A DNA stretch of 64,000 nucleotides from Palsa-506 sp963709075 (GTDB taxonomy: Bacteria; Actinomycetota; Actinomycetes; Streptosporangiales; Streptosporangiaceae): NCBI GenBank assembly GCA_963709075.1, contig CAVPUY010000014.1:186001-250000 (forward strand), given 5' to 3'. Below are positions 1 through 9,352 of this stretch, piece by piece (position 1 is the stretch's first letter; each line of letters begins with the position of its first letter). A program made the position numbers and the translations under genes. The notes under the pieces are model-generated. The model worked only from the letters and a program-made list of their open reading frames with translations. It did not search any database and was not told where the DNA came from.

Positions 1-3000
1 GGCATCGCCACCGTCATGTTGTCCTGCGCGCAGAGCCCGAGGAAGCGCTCGATGCGCGCGGACGAGTGGTCGGGTCCCTGGCCCTCATAGCCGTGCGGCA
101 GCAGCAGCACCACGCCGGAGCGCTGTCCCCACTTCTGCTCGCCCGAGCTGATGAATTCGTCCACGATCGTCTGTGCGCCATTGATGAAATCGCCGAACTG
201 GGCCTCCCAGCAGACCAGCGCATCCGGCCTGGCGACGGAATAGCCGTACTCGAATCCCACCGCGGCAAACTCCGACAGCGGCGAGTCGTACGACGTGGAA
301 GCGGACCGTCGCGGTGTTGAACTGCCGGAGCGGGGTGTACTCGGCCCCGGTGTTCCTGTCCACGAGGACGGCATGCCGCTGGCCGAAGGTGCCGCGGCGG
401 CTGTCCTGCCCGACCAGCCGGACCGTATGGCCGTCGAGCAGCACGGAGCCGAACGCGAGCAGCTCGCCGGTAGCCCAGTCAATCGCATCGTGCTCGATCA
501 TCGTCGCCCGGCGCTGTAGCTGCGGCTGCAGCCGCGGGTGCGGGGTGAAGCCCTCGGGCATGTTGAGCTGGGTGTCGATGATGCGCTTGATGCTCTCCTC
601 GGTGATCGCCGTCGGGGTCTGGTCGTGTCCCGCGGGCTGCCGGGTCTCCGGCTGCGGCCTGACGACCGCGCCTGGCGCTGCCGGGCTGCTGGCGGCCGCC
701 TTGGTCTCGGTGAAGGCGCGCTCGAGCTCAAGCTGGTAGTCGCGGAGCGCCTGCTCCGCTTCCTCCATCGTGATGTCGCCGCGGCCGATCAGCGATTCGG
801 TGTAAAGCTTGCGCGTCGACCGCTTCGCGTCGATCAGGTCGTACATCAGCGGCTGGGTGAACGACGGGTTGTCCGCCTCGTTGTGCCCCCGCCGCCGGTA
901 GCAGATCATGTCGATGACGACATCCTTCTTGAACGCCTGCCGGTACTCGAACGCGAGCCTGCCGACCCGGACGACCGCTTCCGGGTCGTCGCCGTTGACG
1001 TGGAAGATGGGTGCCTGGATCATCCGGGCGACGTCCGTCGAGTACACGCTCGATCGGGAGTACTCGGGCGCCGTGGTGAACCCGACCTGGTTGTTCACGA
1101 CGATGTGCACGGTGCCGCCGGTCCGGTAGCCGCGCAGCTGGGACAGCTCAAGCGTCTCGGTGACCACGCCCTGGCCGGCGAAGGCGGCGTCGCCGTGGAT
1201 GAGCACGGCCAGCACGGTGAAGCCAGGCTCGCCCATGTCGATGACGTCCTGCTTGGCCCGGACGACTCCCTCCGCTACCGGGTCCACTGCTTCGAGGTGG
1301 CTCGGGTTCGCCACCAGCGATGTCTTGATGCTGCCGCCGTTGCTTGCCGCGTACACGCCGTCCGCGCCCAGGTGGTACTTCACGTCACCGGAGCCGTGCG
1401 CCGTGCTCGGATCCAGGTTCCCCTCGAACTCACCGAAGATCTGCGCGTAGGACTTGCCGACGATGTTGGCCAGCACGTTCAGCCTGCCGCGGTGCGCCAT
1501 GGCGATGACGGCCTCGTCCATCTGCGCGCTGGCCGCCTCGGCAAGCACCTCGTCCAGCAGCGGGATCAGCGACTCGGCGCCTTCCAGGGAGAACCTGTGC
1601 TGGCCGACGAACTTCGTCTGCAGGAACTTCTCGAACGCCTCGGCGACGTTGAGCCTGGACAGGATGCGGATCTGCTCGTCATGGTCGGCCCGGCCATGCG
1701 GCCGCTCCACGCGCGCCTGCAGCCAGGCGCGCTCCTCCGGGTTCTGCATGTGCATGTACTCGACGCCGACGGTGCGGCAGTACGAGTCGCGCAGCACGCC
1801 GAGGATCTCCCGCAGCCGCATCCGCGGGCTGCCGCCGAAGCCGCCGGTGGCGAATTCCCGCTCGAGGTCCCAGAGCGTCAGGCCGTGCTGGTTGATGTCC
1901 AGGTCGGGATGCTTGCGCTGCTTGTACTCCAGCGGGTCGGTGTCCGCCATGAGATGACCGCGCACGCGGTAGGCGTGGATGAGCTCGTGCACCCGGGCTG
2001 CCTTGGACAGGTCGTCCTCGTGCCCGGCCGGGATGTCCCTGACCCAGCGGACCGGCTCATACGGGATCCGCAGCGCCTGGAAGACCTCGTCGTAGAAGCC
2101 GTCCTCGCCGAGCAGCAGCCGGTGGATAATGCGCAGGAAGTCGCCGGACTGCGCGCCCTGGATGATCCGGTGGTCGTAGGTGGAGGTCAGCGTGACCGTC
2201 TTGCTGATCGCCAGCCTGGCAATGGTCTCGTCGGACGCGCCCTGGTAGGCGGCCGGGTACTGCATCGCGCCGACGCCGACGATGCAGCCCTGCCCGGCCA
2301 TCAGCCTGGGCACCGAGTGCTCGGTGCCGATGGTGCCCGGGTTGGTCAGGGTGATCGTGGTTCCGGCGAAGTCCTCGACGGTCAGCTTGCCGGTCCTGGC
2401 CTTGCGGACGACATCCTCGTATGCCATCCAGAACTGGCGGAAGTCCATGTTCTCCGCGGACTTGATGCTCGGTACGAGCAGCTGCCGGGATCCGTCGTCC
2501 TTCCTGGTATCGATCGCCAGGCCCAGGTTGATGTTCTCGGGATGGGCAAGCACCGGCTTGCCGTCGACTTCGGCGTAAGAGTCGTTCATCTCCGGCGCCG
2601 CGGCCAGCGCCCTGACCACCGCGTAGCCGATCAGGTGGGTGAACGAGACCTTCCCGCCGCGGCCACGGCTGAGGTGGTTGTTGATCACGATCCGGTTGTC
2701 GATAAGCAGCTTGGCCGGGATCGCGCGGATGCTGGTCGCGGTGGGGACGGCGAGGCTCGCGGTCATGTTCAGCGCGGCCCGGGCCGCGGCGCCGCGAAGG
2801 CGGACCTCCTGGGCGTCGGTCGGCGGGGCCGAGCGGCCGGAGCGGCCGGTGCGTGCGCCTTCGCTGGCGGGGCGGGCGGATCGGCCGGTACCCGGCCGCC
2901 CGGCCGGCCAGCGGGCGCGGCACCGGCCCGCGTCCCCGCGGTCATGGACCCAGCGGCTGCTGCCGGCGGGGCCGCCGAGCCCGGTGCTGCCGGCGGGGGC

Positions 3001-3453
3001 GCCGAGCTCGGTGCTGCCGGCGGGGCAGCGGAGCAGCCGGTGCTGACTGTCCTTGGGCCGCTGGTGCTGGCGCGGCCGCCGGCCTCGGCTGCGGGCTGGC
3101 GGCGGCGCTGGCGGGCCTGCCACGGCAGGCTGCGCAGGCTCGTGCTGCGGCGCCGCGGTCCTGGCCGACCACGGGGCTGCCTCGTCGGCCGACTGCGGTT
3201 CGTAGTCGGCGAAGAAGTTCCACCAGGCCTTGTCGACAGAGCCGGGGTCGGCCTGGTAGCGCTGGTAGAGCTCGTCTACCAGCCACTGATTCGGCCCGAA
3301 GTCGGTGCCCGCCGAATGACTGCGGGCCGACGGCGCTGTCCGTGCCTCACCGCCCGCGGCCGGCCCGGCCGGCGACGTCGATCCGGAACGGCCGTCTGCT
3401 TGCTCGCTGAGATCCGCGGATGCCCGCGGGGACTCCGAAGACACGGCGGACAT
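1..3453 (-). CDS. kgd: Multifunctional 2-oxoglutarate decarboxylase/dehydrogenase Kgd (E1o with fused E2o catalytic domain), 3' end beyond window
   Basis: This is the thiamine-diphosphate enzyme of the TCA cycle that decarboxylates 2-oxoglutarate. In actinobacteria it is fused to an E2-type succinyltransferase domain. The N-terminal helical segment (GPNQWLVDELYQRY, about residue 55) is followed by a low-complexity linker (about 85-225). The acyltransferase domain follows, with catalytic motif TYDHRIIQG, and then the E1 domain with the ThDP motif HGDAAFAGQGVV...NNQ and the RRRGHNE motif. The ATG at 3453 is the first start and agrees with family N-termini. One extra base near 291 breaks the frame. 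Below it the sequence resumes with YDSPLSEFAAVGFEYGYS and runs off the left edge through DNMTVAMP. The shift is probably a sequencing error. The linker has imperfect repeats (PAGST-x-LG) and may itself hide two compensating indels, because an adjacent frame reads as a more typical Ala/Pro linker. Confidence 0.95.
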
Positions 3454-3840
3454 CGCCCTCTTCCGTGGGTTATCGGCTCTGCTCTGCTGTGCACAGGTTA
3501 CCCGCCGCCGCGGGCCGGAGCGGTGTCCATGGCAGCGCCGTCCCGGTAACCGGGGTCGGCCACGAAGGCTCGCCGGAACTGGCCGGGGAAGCTTGCCGGA
3601 ACCGGCCGGAGAGCTTCGCCTTCCCGGGCCAAGCGGCTGGACGCCGGGCGCCGTCCTACTAGATCATGGCAAGCCCGGGGCAAGCGGTGCCTGGCGGCGT
3701 GGATAGTCGTATCTGGTCCCCGGTCAGCGACTTCACCACACAGAACCGGCCAGCGCCCAGTTTTGGTTTCCTGCGGCGGATTGTCCGGTAGACAGGATGG
3801 TCAGGTCAGCAGCGAAGCCAGCAACGCGAGGGGGAGCCGG
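3454..3840. other. Divergent intergenic region between kgd and dedA
   Basis: About 390 bases separate the divergently transcribed kgd and dedA starts. It should carry promoters for both. I see no convincing -10/-35 pair, hairpin or repeat. A GA-rich ribosome-binding site (AGGGGGAG) lies just upstream of position 3841 and belongs to dedA. Confidence 0.5.
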
Positions 3841-4453
3841 TTGGGCTCGATAACGAGCGCACTCGCCAACCTCAGCGGCTGGGCGGCCTATGCCGTCGTG
3901 GCGGCGCTCGTGTTCGGCGAGACCGCCGTCTTCCTCGGCTTCGTGCTGCCTGGCGAGGCTGCCGTCGTGCTCGGCGGAGTGCTGGCTAGCCGCGGGCACG
4001 TCTCGATCGTCTGGCTCGTGATCATCGTGGTGCTTGCCGCGATCCTCGGCCCGCATCGTCGGGTACGAGATCGGGCGGCGGATGGGCGACCGGCTTTTCG
4101 CCGCCAGGGCGCTGCGCCGGATTCCCGGTGGCGTGGAGCGAGCCAGGTCCACGCTGCGGGCAAGGGGCGGCATGGGCGTCCTGATCGGCCGCTTCGTCGC
4201 CGTCCTGCGCGCGATAGTCCCGGCCGCCGCCGGGGCAGCCGAGGTCCCGTACCGGACGTTCCTCGTCTTCAACGTGATCGGCGGGATCATCTGGGGGGTC
4301 GGCTACTGCCTGCTCGGTTACCTGGCCGGGTCCGCCTACCTCGCCGTCGAGCGGAAGGTCGGCACCGGGCTCGCGATCGCTATCGCGGCGGTGGTCCTGG
4401 CCGCGGTCGGCGTGTGGGCGGTGCGCAGGCACCGCGGCGCCCGCCGCGGCTAG
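3841..4453 (+). CDS. DedA-family (SNARE-associated/VTT domain) membrane protein, one frameshift
   Basis: This is an integral membrane protein of the DedA family, whose members are linked to membrane-lipid translocation and envelope homeostasis. The TTG at 3841 is chosen because AGGGGGAG sits a few bases upstream and the next residues (SITSALANLSGWAAYAVVAALVF) match family N-termini. The glycine-rich re-entrant motif FGETAVFLGFVLPGEA and the later GRFVAVLRAIVPAAAG and FNVIGGIIWGVGYCLLGYLAG segments are typical. An extra base near 4051 shifts the frame between ...VLAAILG and IVGYEIGRRMG. Correcting it gives about 203 residues, the family length. It sits alone, divergent from kgd, with no operon partner. 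Confidence 0.85.
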
Positions 4454-4482
4454 CACCCGGGGGCGGGCCCGCCGGAGATGAC

Positions 4483-4534
4483 GAATCCCGCGATCGCACC
4501 CCAACAGGCGTGGTGGATCGCGTGATCGCGCACC
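4483..4534 (+). repeat. Single-arm copies of the palindromic repeat family
   Basis: Bases 4510-4534 are identical to the 25-base left arm of the palindrome at 7441-7496. A weaker match (three mismatches in 20) to the left arm of the 41331 element lies at 4483-4502 in the same orientation. No right arm follows, so this looks like a decayed or partial copy. It lies in the 260-base gap between dedA and the BlaI-type gene. Confidence 0.6.
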
Positions 4535-4711
4535 TTCGCCAGGCCCGGCCGGCTACCCATGGTGATGCCGTCAGCCGCCGGCCGGGCCAGCCCGCGGAAG
4601 ACGAATCATCGGTGCGGTGCAGCATTCCTCCTCTGGCCGGCAGGCTGGCCTGTCCGGCCCGGCGGCGCTGCCGTGCCGCTGTGCTTAGCTGAGCCCACGG
4701 GGAGGTGTCAG

Positions 4712-5083
4712 ATGCGTGAGTTCGGCCAGCTTGAGAGCGCGATCATGGAGGTCATCTGGGCGGGGAACCGCCCGCAGGCCGTCCGTGACGTGCGCGAGCG
4801 AATGGCTTACGGGCGCCCGGTCGCCTACACGACCGTGATGACCGTGATGGGGATCCTGTACGGCAAGGGCGTGCTGCGCCGCGAGAAGCATGGCCGGGCC
4901 TGGCGGTACTGGCCCGTCGAGGCAAAGGAAGAGCATGACGCCAGGCTGATGGCCGAGGCACTGCGGTCCGGCGGGGACCACAGGCTGACCATCCGCCGGT
5001 TCCTCGAGCGGGTCAGCGACGACGAGCTTGCCAGCCTGCGGGACGCATTGTTCAGCACCGGATCACGCCGGGCCGCGTGCTGA
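4712..5083 (+). CDS. BlaI/MecI/CopY-family winged-helix transcriptional repressor
   Basis: This is a 123-residue repressor of the PF03965 type: a winged helix at the N-terminus (FGQLESAIMEVIWAGNRPQAVRDVRE...AYTTVMTVMGILYGKGVLRREKHGRAWRYWPV) and a short dimerisation helix region (RRFLERVSDDELASLRDAL). The ATG at 4712 follows GGGGAGGTGTCAG, a good ribosome-binding site. Family members dimerise on dyad operators and are usually released by proteolysis by a BlaR1/M56-type sensor. No M56 sensor gene lies next to it here, so the inducer and target are unknown. It could act on dedA or on a distant locus. Confidence 0.9.
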   Translation: MREFGQLESAIMEVIWAGNRPQAVRDVRERMAYGRPVAYTTVMTVMGILYGKGVLRREKHGRAWRYWPVEAKEEHDARLMAEALRSGGDHRLTIRRFLERVSDDELASLRDALFSTGSRRAAC

Positions 5084-5098
5084 GGCACCGGGCTTGAG

Positions 5099-5926
5099 CT
5101 ATCCGTTATTGCCGAAAGTCCAGGACTTGCCGAATATGTCGTCGCGCCTGTGCTCCAGGCTCGGCAGCACGGCACGGACACTGGCGGTTACCCCGGGGTC
5201 GACCTCGCCGACGGCGATGCCCCGGCTGGGCCCGAGGTCGAGCCTGACCGTGCCCATCGGGTCGACCAGCATGCTGCGGCCGATCCCGGTCGGCGCGCCG
5301 GGCGCCGGGTCGGCCGGGTCGGGCACCTGGCCGGCCGCCGCCACCCAGACCGTGTTCTCGATCGCCCGGGCGCGGACCAGGGTGACCCAGTGCTCCTCCT
5401 TGAACAGCCCGGCGGCCCACGCGGCCGGCACCACGAGCAGCTGCGCGCCGCCGACCGCGAGCGCCCGCGCGAGTTCGGGAAACCGCACGTCGTAGCAGGT
5501 CAGCACGCCGATCCGGAGTCCGCCGAGGTCGAAGAGCACGGGCTCGTCGCCCGGCTCGACCAGCTCGGACTCGCGCTGCCCGAGCGCGTCATAAAGGTGG
5601 ATCTTCCGGTACGCGGCGACCAGCCCGCCGTCGGCGTCATACGCGACCACGGTGTTGTACACGCGGCCGCCCGGCGCCGGCTCGAAGACACCCGCCACGA
5701 TAGCGACCCCATCGCCGCGCGCGATCATGGAAAGGCCTTTATTAAACGGACCTTCGAGTGTTTCTGCCGCCGATCGAAGGTCGCTGCCGAACCTGGCCAG
5801 CGTTGCTTCCGGGAACACGGCGAGTCCGGCGCCGCGCGCGGCCGCGTCGGCCACCGCCGCCCTGACCCGGCCGAGGTTCACCGCGGGATCTCCGCTGATC
5901 GGCAGCTGGCACAGTGCAACCCGCAT
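5099..5926 (-). CDS. Carbon-nitrogen hydrolase (nitrilase superfamily, Nit1/deaminated-glutathione-amidase-like)
   Basis: This 275-residue cytoplasmic amidase has the superfamily's Glu-Lys-Cys triad in view: E40 (VFPEATL), K108 (YRKIHLYDA) and C144 (VLTCYDVRFPE). The block around the cysteine and the KIHLYDA motif resemble the Nit1 branch, which cleaves deaminated glutathione and related omega-amides. The substrate is inferred from that resemblance and is not proven. The ATG at 5926 (MRVALCQLPISGDP) is preferred over an in-frame upstream start because family proteins begin at this strand. It converges on the BlaI-type gene (16 bases apart) and is followed on the same strand by the alcohol dehydrogenase. 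Confidence 0.88.
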   Translation of the reverse strand: MRVALCQLPISGDPAVNLGRVRAAVADAAARGAGLAVFPEATLARFGSDLRSAAETLEGPFNKGLSMIARGDGVAIVAGVFEPAPGGRVYNTVVAYDADGGLVAAYRKIHLYDALGQRESELVEPGDEPVLFDLGGLRIGVLTCYDVRFPELARALAVGGAQLLVVPAAWAAGLFKEEHWVTLVRARAIENTVWVAAAGQVPDPADPAPGAPTGIGRSMLVDPMGTVRLDLGPSRGIAVGEVDPGVTASVRAVLPSLEHRRDDIFGKSWTFGNNG

Positions 5927-5992
5927 AGCCGCACTGTAATTCACCGCGGCGGCATCGAGCACGGCGCCGGCCGCCCGCCAGGCCGCGGCGGC

Positions 5993-7081
5993 TCAGTCGA
6001 AGGTCACGACCTGCCTGATCACCTCCGCCTGGCGGAGCGCGCCGATGGCGTCGTTCAGCTCGCCGAACGAGATCCGGCGGGTAATCAGGCCCTCGATGTC
6101 GAGGCGGCCTGCCCGCCACAGGCTGACGAACCTGGGTATGTCGCGTCCCAGGTCACAGCCACCGTAAAGCGAGCTGAGCAGGTTCTTGCCGTCGAAGAGC
6201 AGCTCCCACGCGCTGAACGGGACGCTGTCGTCCCTGGCGCCTGCGCCGACCACGATGACGTCGCCGCCGCGGCGGGCGAGCCGCCAGGCGGCCCGGATCG
6301 TGGCCGACCTGCCGACGACCTCGAAGGCGTAGTCGAACCCCTTACCGCCGGTCAGGTCCTTCCTGGCCTGCTCGGCATCGTCCGGCGTGACAACGTGCGT
6401 GGCGCCGAGCTGCAGGGCCCTGGCGTGCTTGCCGCGCATCGGGTCGACGGCCAGGATCGTGGCCGCCCCGGCGATCCTGGCACCCTGGATCGCGGCCAGG
6501 CCGACCCCGCCGCAGCCGACCACGGCGACCGACGAGCCAGGGATGACCTTCGCGGTGTTGATCACCGCGCCGACGCCGGTAGGTATACCGCAGCCGAGCA
6601 GGGCGGCGTAGTCGAACGGCACGTCGTCGTCGACGCCGATCACCGCCTGCCACGGCACGACCATCTCCTCCGCCCAGGTGCCGCAGCCGGCCATGCCGAA
6701 TGCCGCGGTGCCGTCGCCAAGCCGGAAGCGCGGGACCTTGAACCCCTCGACCACGTAGGTCAGGCAGAGGAACGGGGTGCCGCGGCGGCATTCCCGCAGG
6801 CGCCGCAGGCAGGCGTCCAGGAGATCACCACGCGCTGGCCGGGTACCACCGAAGTCACCTGCTCGCCGACCTCGATCACCTCGCCCGCGCCCTCATGCCC
6901 GAGCACGGCCGGCATGCCGGACGGGATGACGCCGGTACAGCACGGAAAGGTCGGAGTGGCAGACTCCGGTGGCCCGCATCCTGACTTTGACCTCGCGGGG
7001 TCCCGGGCCGATGGTGACCACGTCGTCGCGCAGGTCGACGAGCGCCTCGGGTCCTGTTCCGTGCATGACTGCGGCTCGCAC
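5993..7081 (-). CDS. Zinc-dependent medium-chain alcohol dehydrogenase, two frameshifts
   Basis: This medium-chain dehydrogenase/reductase is about 362 residues after correction. The N-terminus (GTG at 7081, GAGGAG upstream) reads RAAVMHGTGPEALVDL. It continues with the catalytic zinc ligand region ATGVCHSDLSVL, PAVLGHEGAGEV, a structural-zinc cysteine cluster (CGAC-x2-C), and the nucleotide-binding motif VVGCGGVGLAAIQGAR, with the cofactor-binding strand ending in D (TILAVDP). Two single-base errors break it: one extra base near 6934 and one missing near 6795. The start is 33 bases after the stop of an upstream ferredoxin gene, suggesting an operon. The family oxidises alcohols or aldehydes with NAD(P). 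Proximity to a P450-type ferredoxin hints at redox metabolism of a small molecule, but the substrate is unknown. Confidence 0.85.
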
Positions 7082-7113
7082 CGTGCTGATCTCCTCGCTG
7101 TTCGTCTCGGTGC

Positions 7114-7307
7114 CTACTCCGCCAGCCGGAGGGCAGCCTTCGGGCACGACCGCACCGCGAGCCGCACCGTCGCCTGCAGGCCGGCCGGCACGTCGCCGGC
7201 CAGGATATGCAGGCTGTCGTCATCGTCGAGCTCGAAGACCCCGGGTACCCAGGCCAGGCGCAGACGCCGTTGGCCTCGCAGGCGTCGCGGTCGACCTGGA
7301 TCCGCAT
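7114..7307 (-). CDS. Small [3Fe-4S]-type ferredoxin, one frameshift
   Basis: This is an electron carrier of about 64 residues, of the type that serves actinobacterial cytochrome P450s. It begins MRIQVDRDACEANGVC and ends RLAVRSCPKAALRLAE. Three cysteines (C-x5-C near residues 10-16 and a C-terminal CP) fit a 3Fe-4S cluster rather than 4Fe-4S. The ATG at 7307 has AGGAGG seven bases upstream. One base is missing near 7263, after GVC; the other frame continues AWVPGVFELDDDD, which matches the family. No P450 is adjacent; the nearest one in the window is at 44.8 kb. It probably forms an operon with the alcohol dehydrogenase. Confidence 0.82.
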
Positions 7308-7334
7308 CGCCTGGCCTCCTCGCGCTTCCTTGCC

Positions 7335-7430
7335 CGCCGGCCCGCCGCCCGCCGGCCCCGACGCCCGCCGGCCGGCCGCCCGCCGGCCCGCCGCCCGCCG
7401 CCCGCCGCCCGCCGCCCGCCGCCCGCCGGC
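7335..7430. repeat. GC-only tandem array preceding palindrome
   Basis: A run of CCGGCCCGCC/CGCCCGC units made almost only of G and C lies directly before the palindrome at 7441. A similar array precedes the related palindrome at 41331, so array and palindrome may form one composite element. Confidence 0.6.
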
Positions 7431-7440
7431 CCCCCCGAAG

Positions 7441-7496
7441 GTGGTGGATCGCGTGATCGCGCACCACCTAAGGTGCGCGATCACGCGATCCACCAC
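7441..7496. repeat. Perfect 25-base-arm palindrome with 6-base loop
   Basis: Left arm 7441-7465 and right arm 7472-7496 are exact reverse complements, separated by the loop ACCTAA. The arm begins GTGGTGGATC and carries the internal motif GATCGCG. It lies between the ferredoxin (minus) and a methyltransferase gene (plus), so between two divergent starts. It is therefore unlikely to be a simple terminator. A sister element with covarying arms is at 41331-41386. Confidence 0.9.
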
Positions 7497-7582
7497 CCTG
7501 GGCGTCGGCCAGTCGCGCCGTCCCCCGGAGTAGAGCATGACCCGGCTCGCCCCGGCAAGCCGGCAGGCGGAGACTGTCCGTC

Positions 7583-8227
7583 ATGCCGAACACGCTGCCC
7601 GCGGGGATCCGGAAAGCCGCCGAGGCGGCCAGGGGGTTCATGCCTGCCGCCGAGGGCCTGGCGCTATTCGAGACCGCCGCCGCGTACGCGAAGGCCGGGC
7701 CGGTCGTCGAGATCGGGACTTACTGCGGCAAGTCCACGATCTACCTCGCCGCGGCGGCGCGGGCGGCGGGCCAGCTGGTCGTGACGGTCGACCATCACCA
7801 TGGCTCAGAGGAGAACCAGCCGGGCTGGGAGTATCACGACCCCGAGCTCGTCGACCCGGTCACCGGCCGGCTCGATACGCTGCCGCACTTCAGGTCAACG
7901 CTGGCCGCCGCCGGGCTCGAGGAGCACGTGATCGCGGTGGTGGGCAGGTCCGCGGAGGTCGCCGGGCTATGGCGGGCGCCGGTCGGCATGCTGTTCATCG
8001 ACGGCGGTCACACCGATGCGGCCGCCCAGGCCGACTACGAAGGCTGGGCGCCATGGATCGCGCCCGGCGGCGCACTGGCCATTCACGACGTGTTTCCGGA
8101 TCCGGCGGACGGCGGGCAGCCGCCCTTCCGGGTCTACCTGCGCGCGCTGCGCTCCGGGGCGTTCACCGAGGTCCGCTGCGCTGGCTCGCTACGGGTGCTC
8201 GAGCGGACCGGGGAAGGTATCGGCTGA
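7583..8227 (+). CDS. Class I SAM-dependent methyltransferase (Methyltransf_24 type)
   Basis: This is a 214-residue Rossmann-fold methyltransferase. Motif I reads VVEIGTYCGKSTIYLA (about residue 40), an acidic residue ends the next strand (VTVDHHHGSEE), and the central strand reads GMLFIDGGHTDAAAQADYEGWAPWIAPGGALAIHDVF. That last block is characteristic of the PF13578 group that often modifies sugars or small polar substrates. The ATG is at 7583. Its last 39 bases overlap the end of the convergent toroid-protein gene at 8189. It probably belongs to the glycan/natural-product cluster that follows. The substrate is not predictable. Confidence 0.85.
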   Translation: MPNTLPAGIRKAAEAARGFMPAAEGLALFETAAAYAKAGPVVEIGTYCGKSTIYLAAAARAAGQLVVTVDHHHGSEENQPGWEYHDPELVDPVTGRLDTLPHFRSTLAAAGLEEHVIAVVGRSAEVAGLWRAPVGMLFIDGGHTDAAAQADYEGWAPWIAPGGALAIHDVFPDPADGGQPPFRVYLRALRSGAFTEVRCAGSLRVLERTGEGIG

Positions 8228-9352
8228 GGCACGTGCCCGGCCAGCCGACGCCGACTGCTGGCAGCCGCAGGCGGCGGCATCCGCGGGCCGGCTGACCGGC
8301 CACCGGCTTGCCGCGTTTCTAAAAATATGCCCACCGGCTGTCGCGCCGGACAGTGCGTCGGCGGCCAGGATGATCGCGGCGGCGGTCCAGCTTGTCTGCT
8401 CGGCCGGGAAATGTGCCTGGTTAACGTACTGCCAGCCGGTCCAGTACCCGCCCAGCGGGTCCCGCAGGTGCTGGACGTCCGCGAACAGGTCAGCTGCCCG
8501 GGACCGGTCGCCGACCGCGTCAAGCGAGAGCACAAGCTCGCAGGTCTCCGCGCCGGTCACCCACGGCTGGTCGCTGACGCAGCGGACGCCAAGGCCGGGC
8601 ACGACGAAGGTATCCCAGCGGGCCGCCAGCAGGTCCTGTGCGGCGGTGTCGCGGACCGGGCCGCCGAGCACCGGGTAGTACCAGTCCATCGAGAAGCTGC
8701 TCTTGTCGGCGAACGCCGCCGGATGACAGGCGACGACGTGCCCGAGCCGGTCGGCGGCTAGTTCCCAGTCCGGCTGCGGCTCGGCTACGTACTCGGCGAG
8801 CGCGGTGGCGCAGCGCAGGCCCTGGTGCGCGCTCGCGGAGCCGGCCAGCAGCGCATAGCCGCCGACCGCGCCGGACGCGGTTCGCTCCCAGGCAAGCTCG
8901 CCGCGCGCGGTCTGCAGGCCGAGCACGTAGTCCGTCGCGCGGCGCACCGTCGGCCACATCGCCGCGGCGAACGCCTCGTCGCCGGTGACCAGCAACTCAT
9001 GCCACACGCCGACGGCGGCGTAGGCGGCGTGGTTGCTCTCCCCGGCATGGTCGGTGACGATGCCGCCGGTGGTGGTCCGCGGCCAGGAGCCGTCCGGGCG
9101 CTGGGCGGCGCGCAGCCAGCCGTAGGCCCGCCGGGCGGCATCCCGCAGCCCGCACGCGCTGAGCGCCATCGCGCACTCGACGTGGTTCCAGGCGTCGACA
9201 TGGCCGTCCGGCCAGCCGATCGCCCCGTCCCGCTGCTGGCTGGCGGCGATGCGCTGGCCGGTGGCCAGGATGTCGCCGGCGGTGAGGATGCCGGGAACCT
9301 CAGGCGGGCAGGTCGCGGCGCGGCCGGCGGCGGACAGGTCACGCGATGGCAT
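8189..9352 (-). CDS. Prenyltransferase/squalene-cyclase-like alpha/alpha-toroid protein
   Basis: This protein of about 387 residues has the repeated helical-pair pattern of the terpene-cyclase/prenyltransferase toroid fold: QRDGAIGWPDGHVDAWNHVECAMAL, WLRAAQRPDGSWP and FPAEQTSWTAAAIILAADAL. Repeats with QxxDGSW are QW-like. The DxDD motif of class II cyclases is not visible, so a binding or glycan-related role is as likely as cyclisation. The ATG at 9352 overlaps the last codons of the upstream methyltransferase (stop at 9339), indicating translational coupling. The tail after GGHIF (about 8310) looks unlike the family and follows a run of five T. One more T there would create a stop, so the true C-terminus may be near 8310 and the overlap with the convergent gene artificial. 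Confidence 0.72.
   Translation of the reverse strand: MPSRDLSAAGRAATCPPEVPGILTAGDILATGQRIAASQQRDGAIGWPDGHVDAWNHVECAMALSACGLRDAARRAYGWLRAAQRPDGSWPRTTTGGIVTDHAGESNHAAYAAVGVWHELLVTGDEAFAAAMWPTVRRATDYVLGLQTARGELAWERTASGAVGGYALLAGSASAHQGLRCATALAEYVAEPQPDWELAADRLGHVVACHPAAFADKSSFSMDWYYPVLGGPVRDTAAQDLLAARWDTFVVPGLGVRCVSDQPWVTGAETCELVLSLDAVGDRSRAADLFADVQHLRDPLGGYWTGWQYVNQAHFPAEQTSWTAAAIILAADALSGATAGGHIFRNAASRWPVSRPADAAACGCQQSASAGRARASADTFPGPLEHP

Noticed and set aside
538..3549. A plus-strand open frame of about 1000 codons opposite kgd
   Set aside because: It is the mirror frame created by strong third-position GC in kgd. It has no recognisable domain and is Arg/Ala/Val biased, whereas kgd on the other strand is unmistakable.
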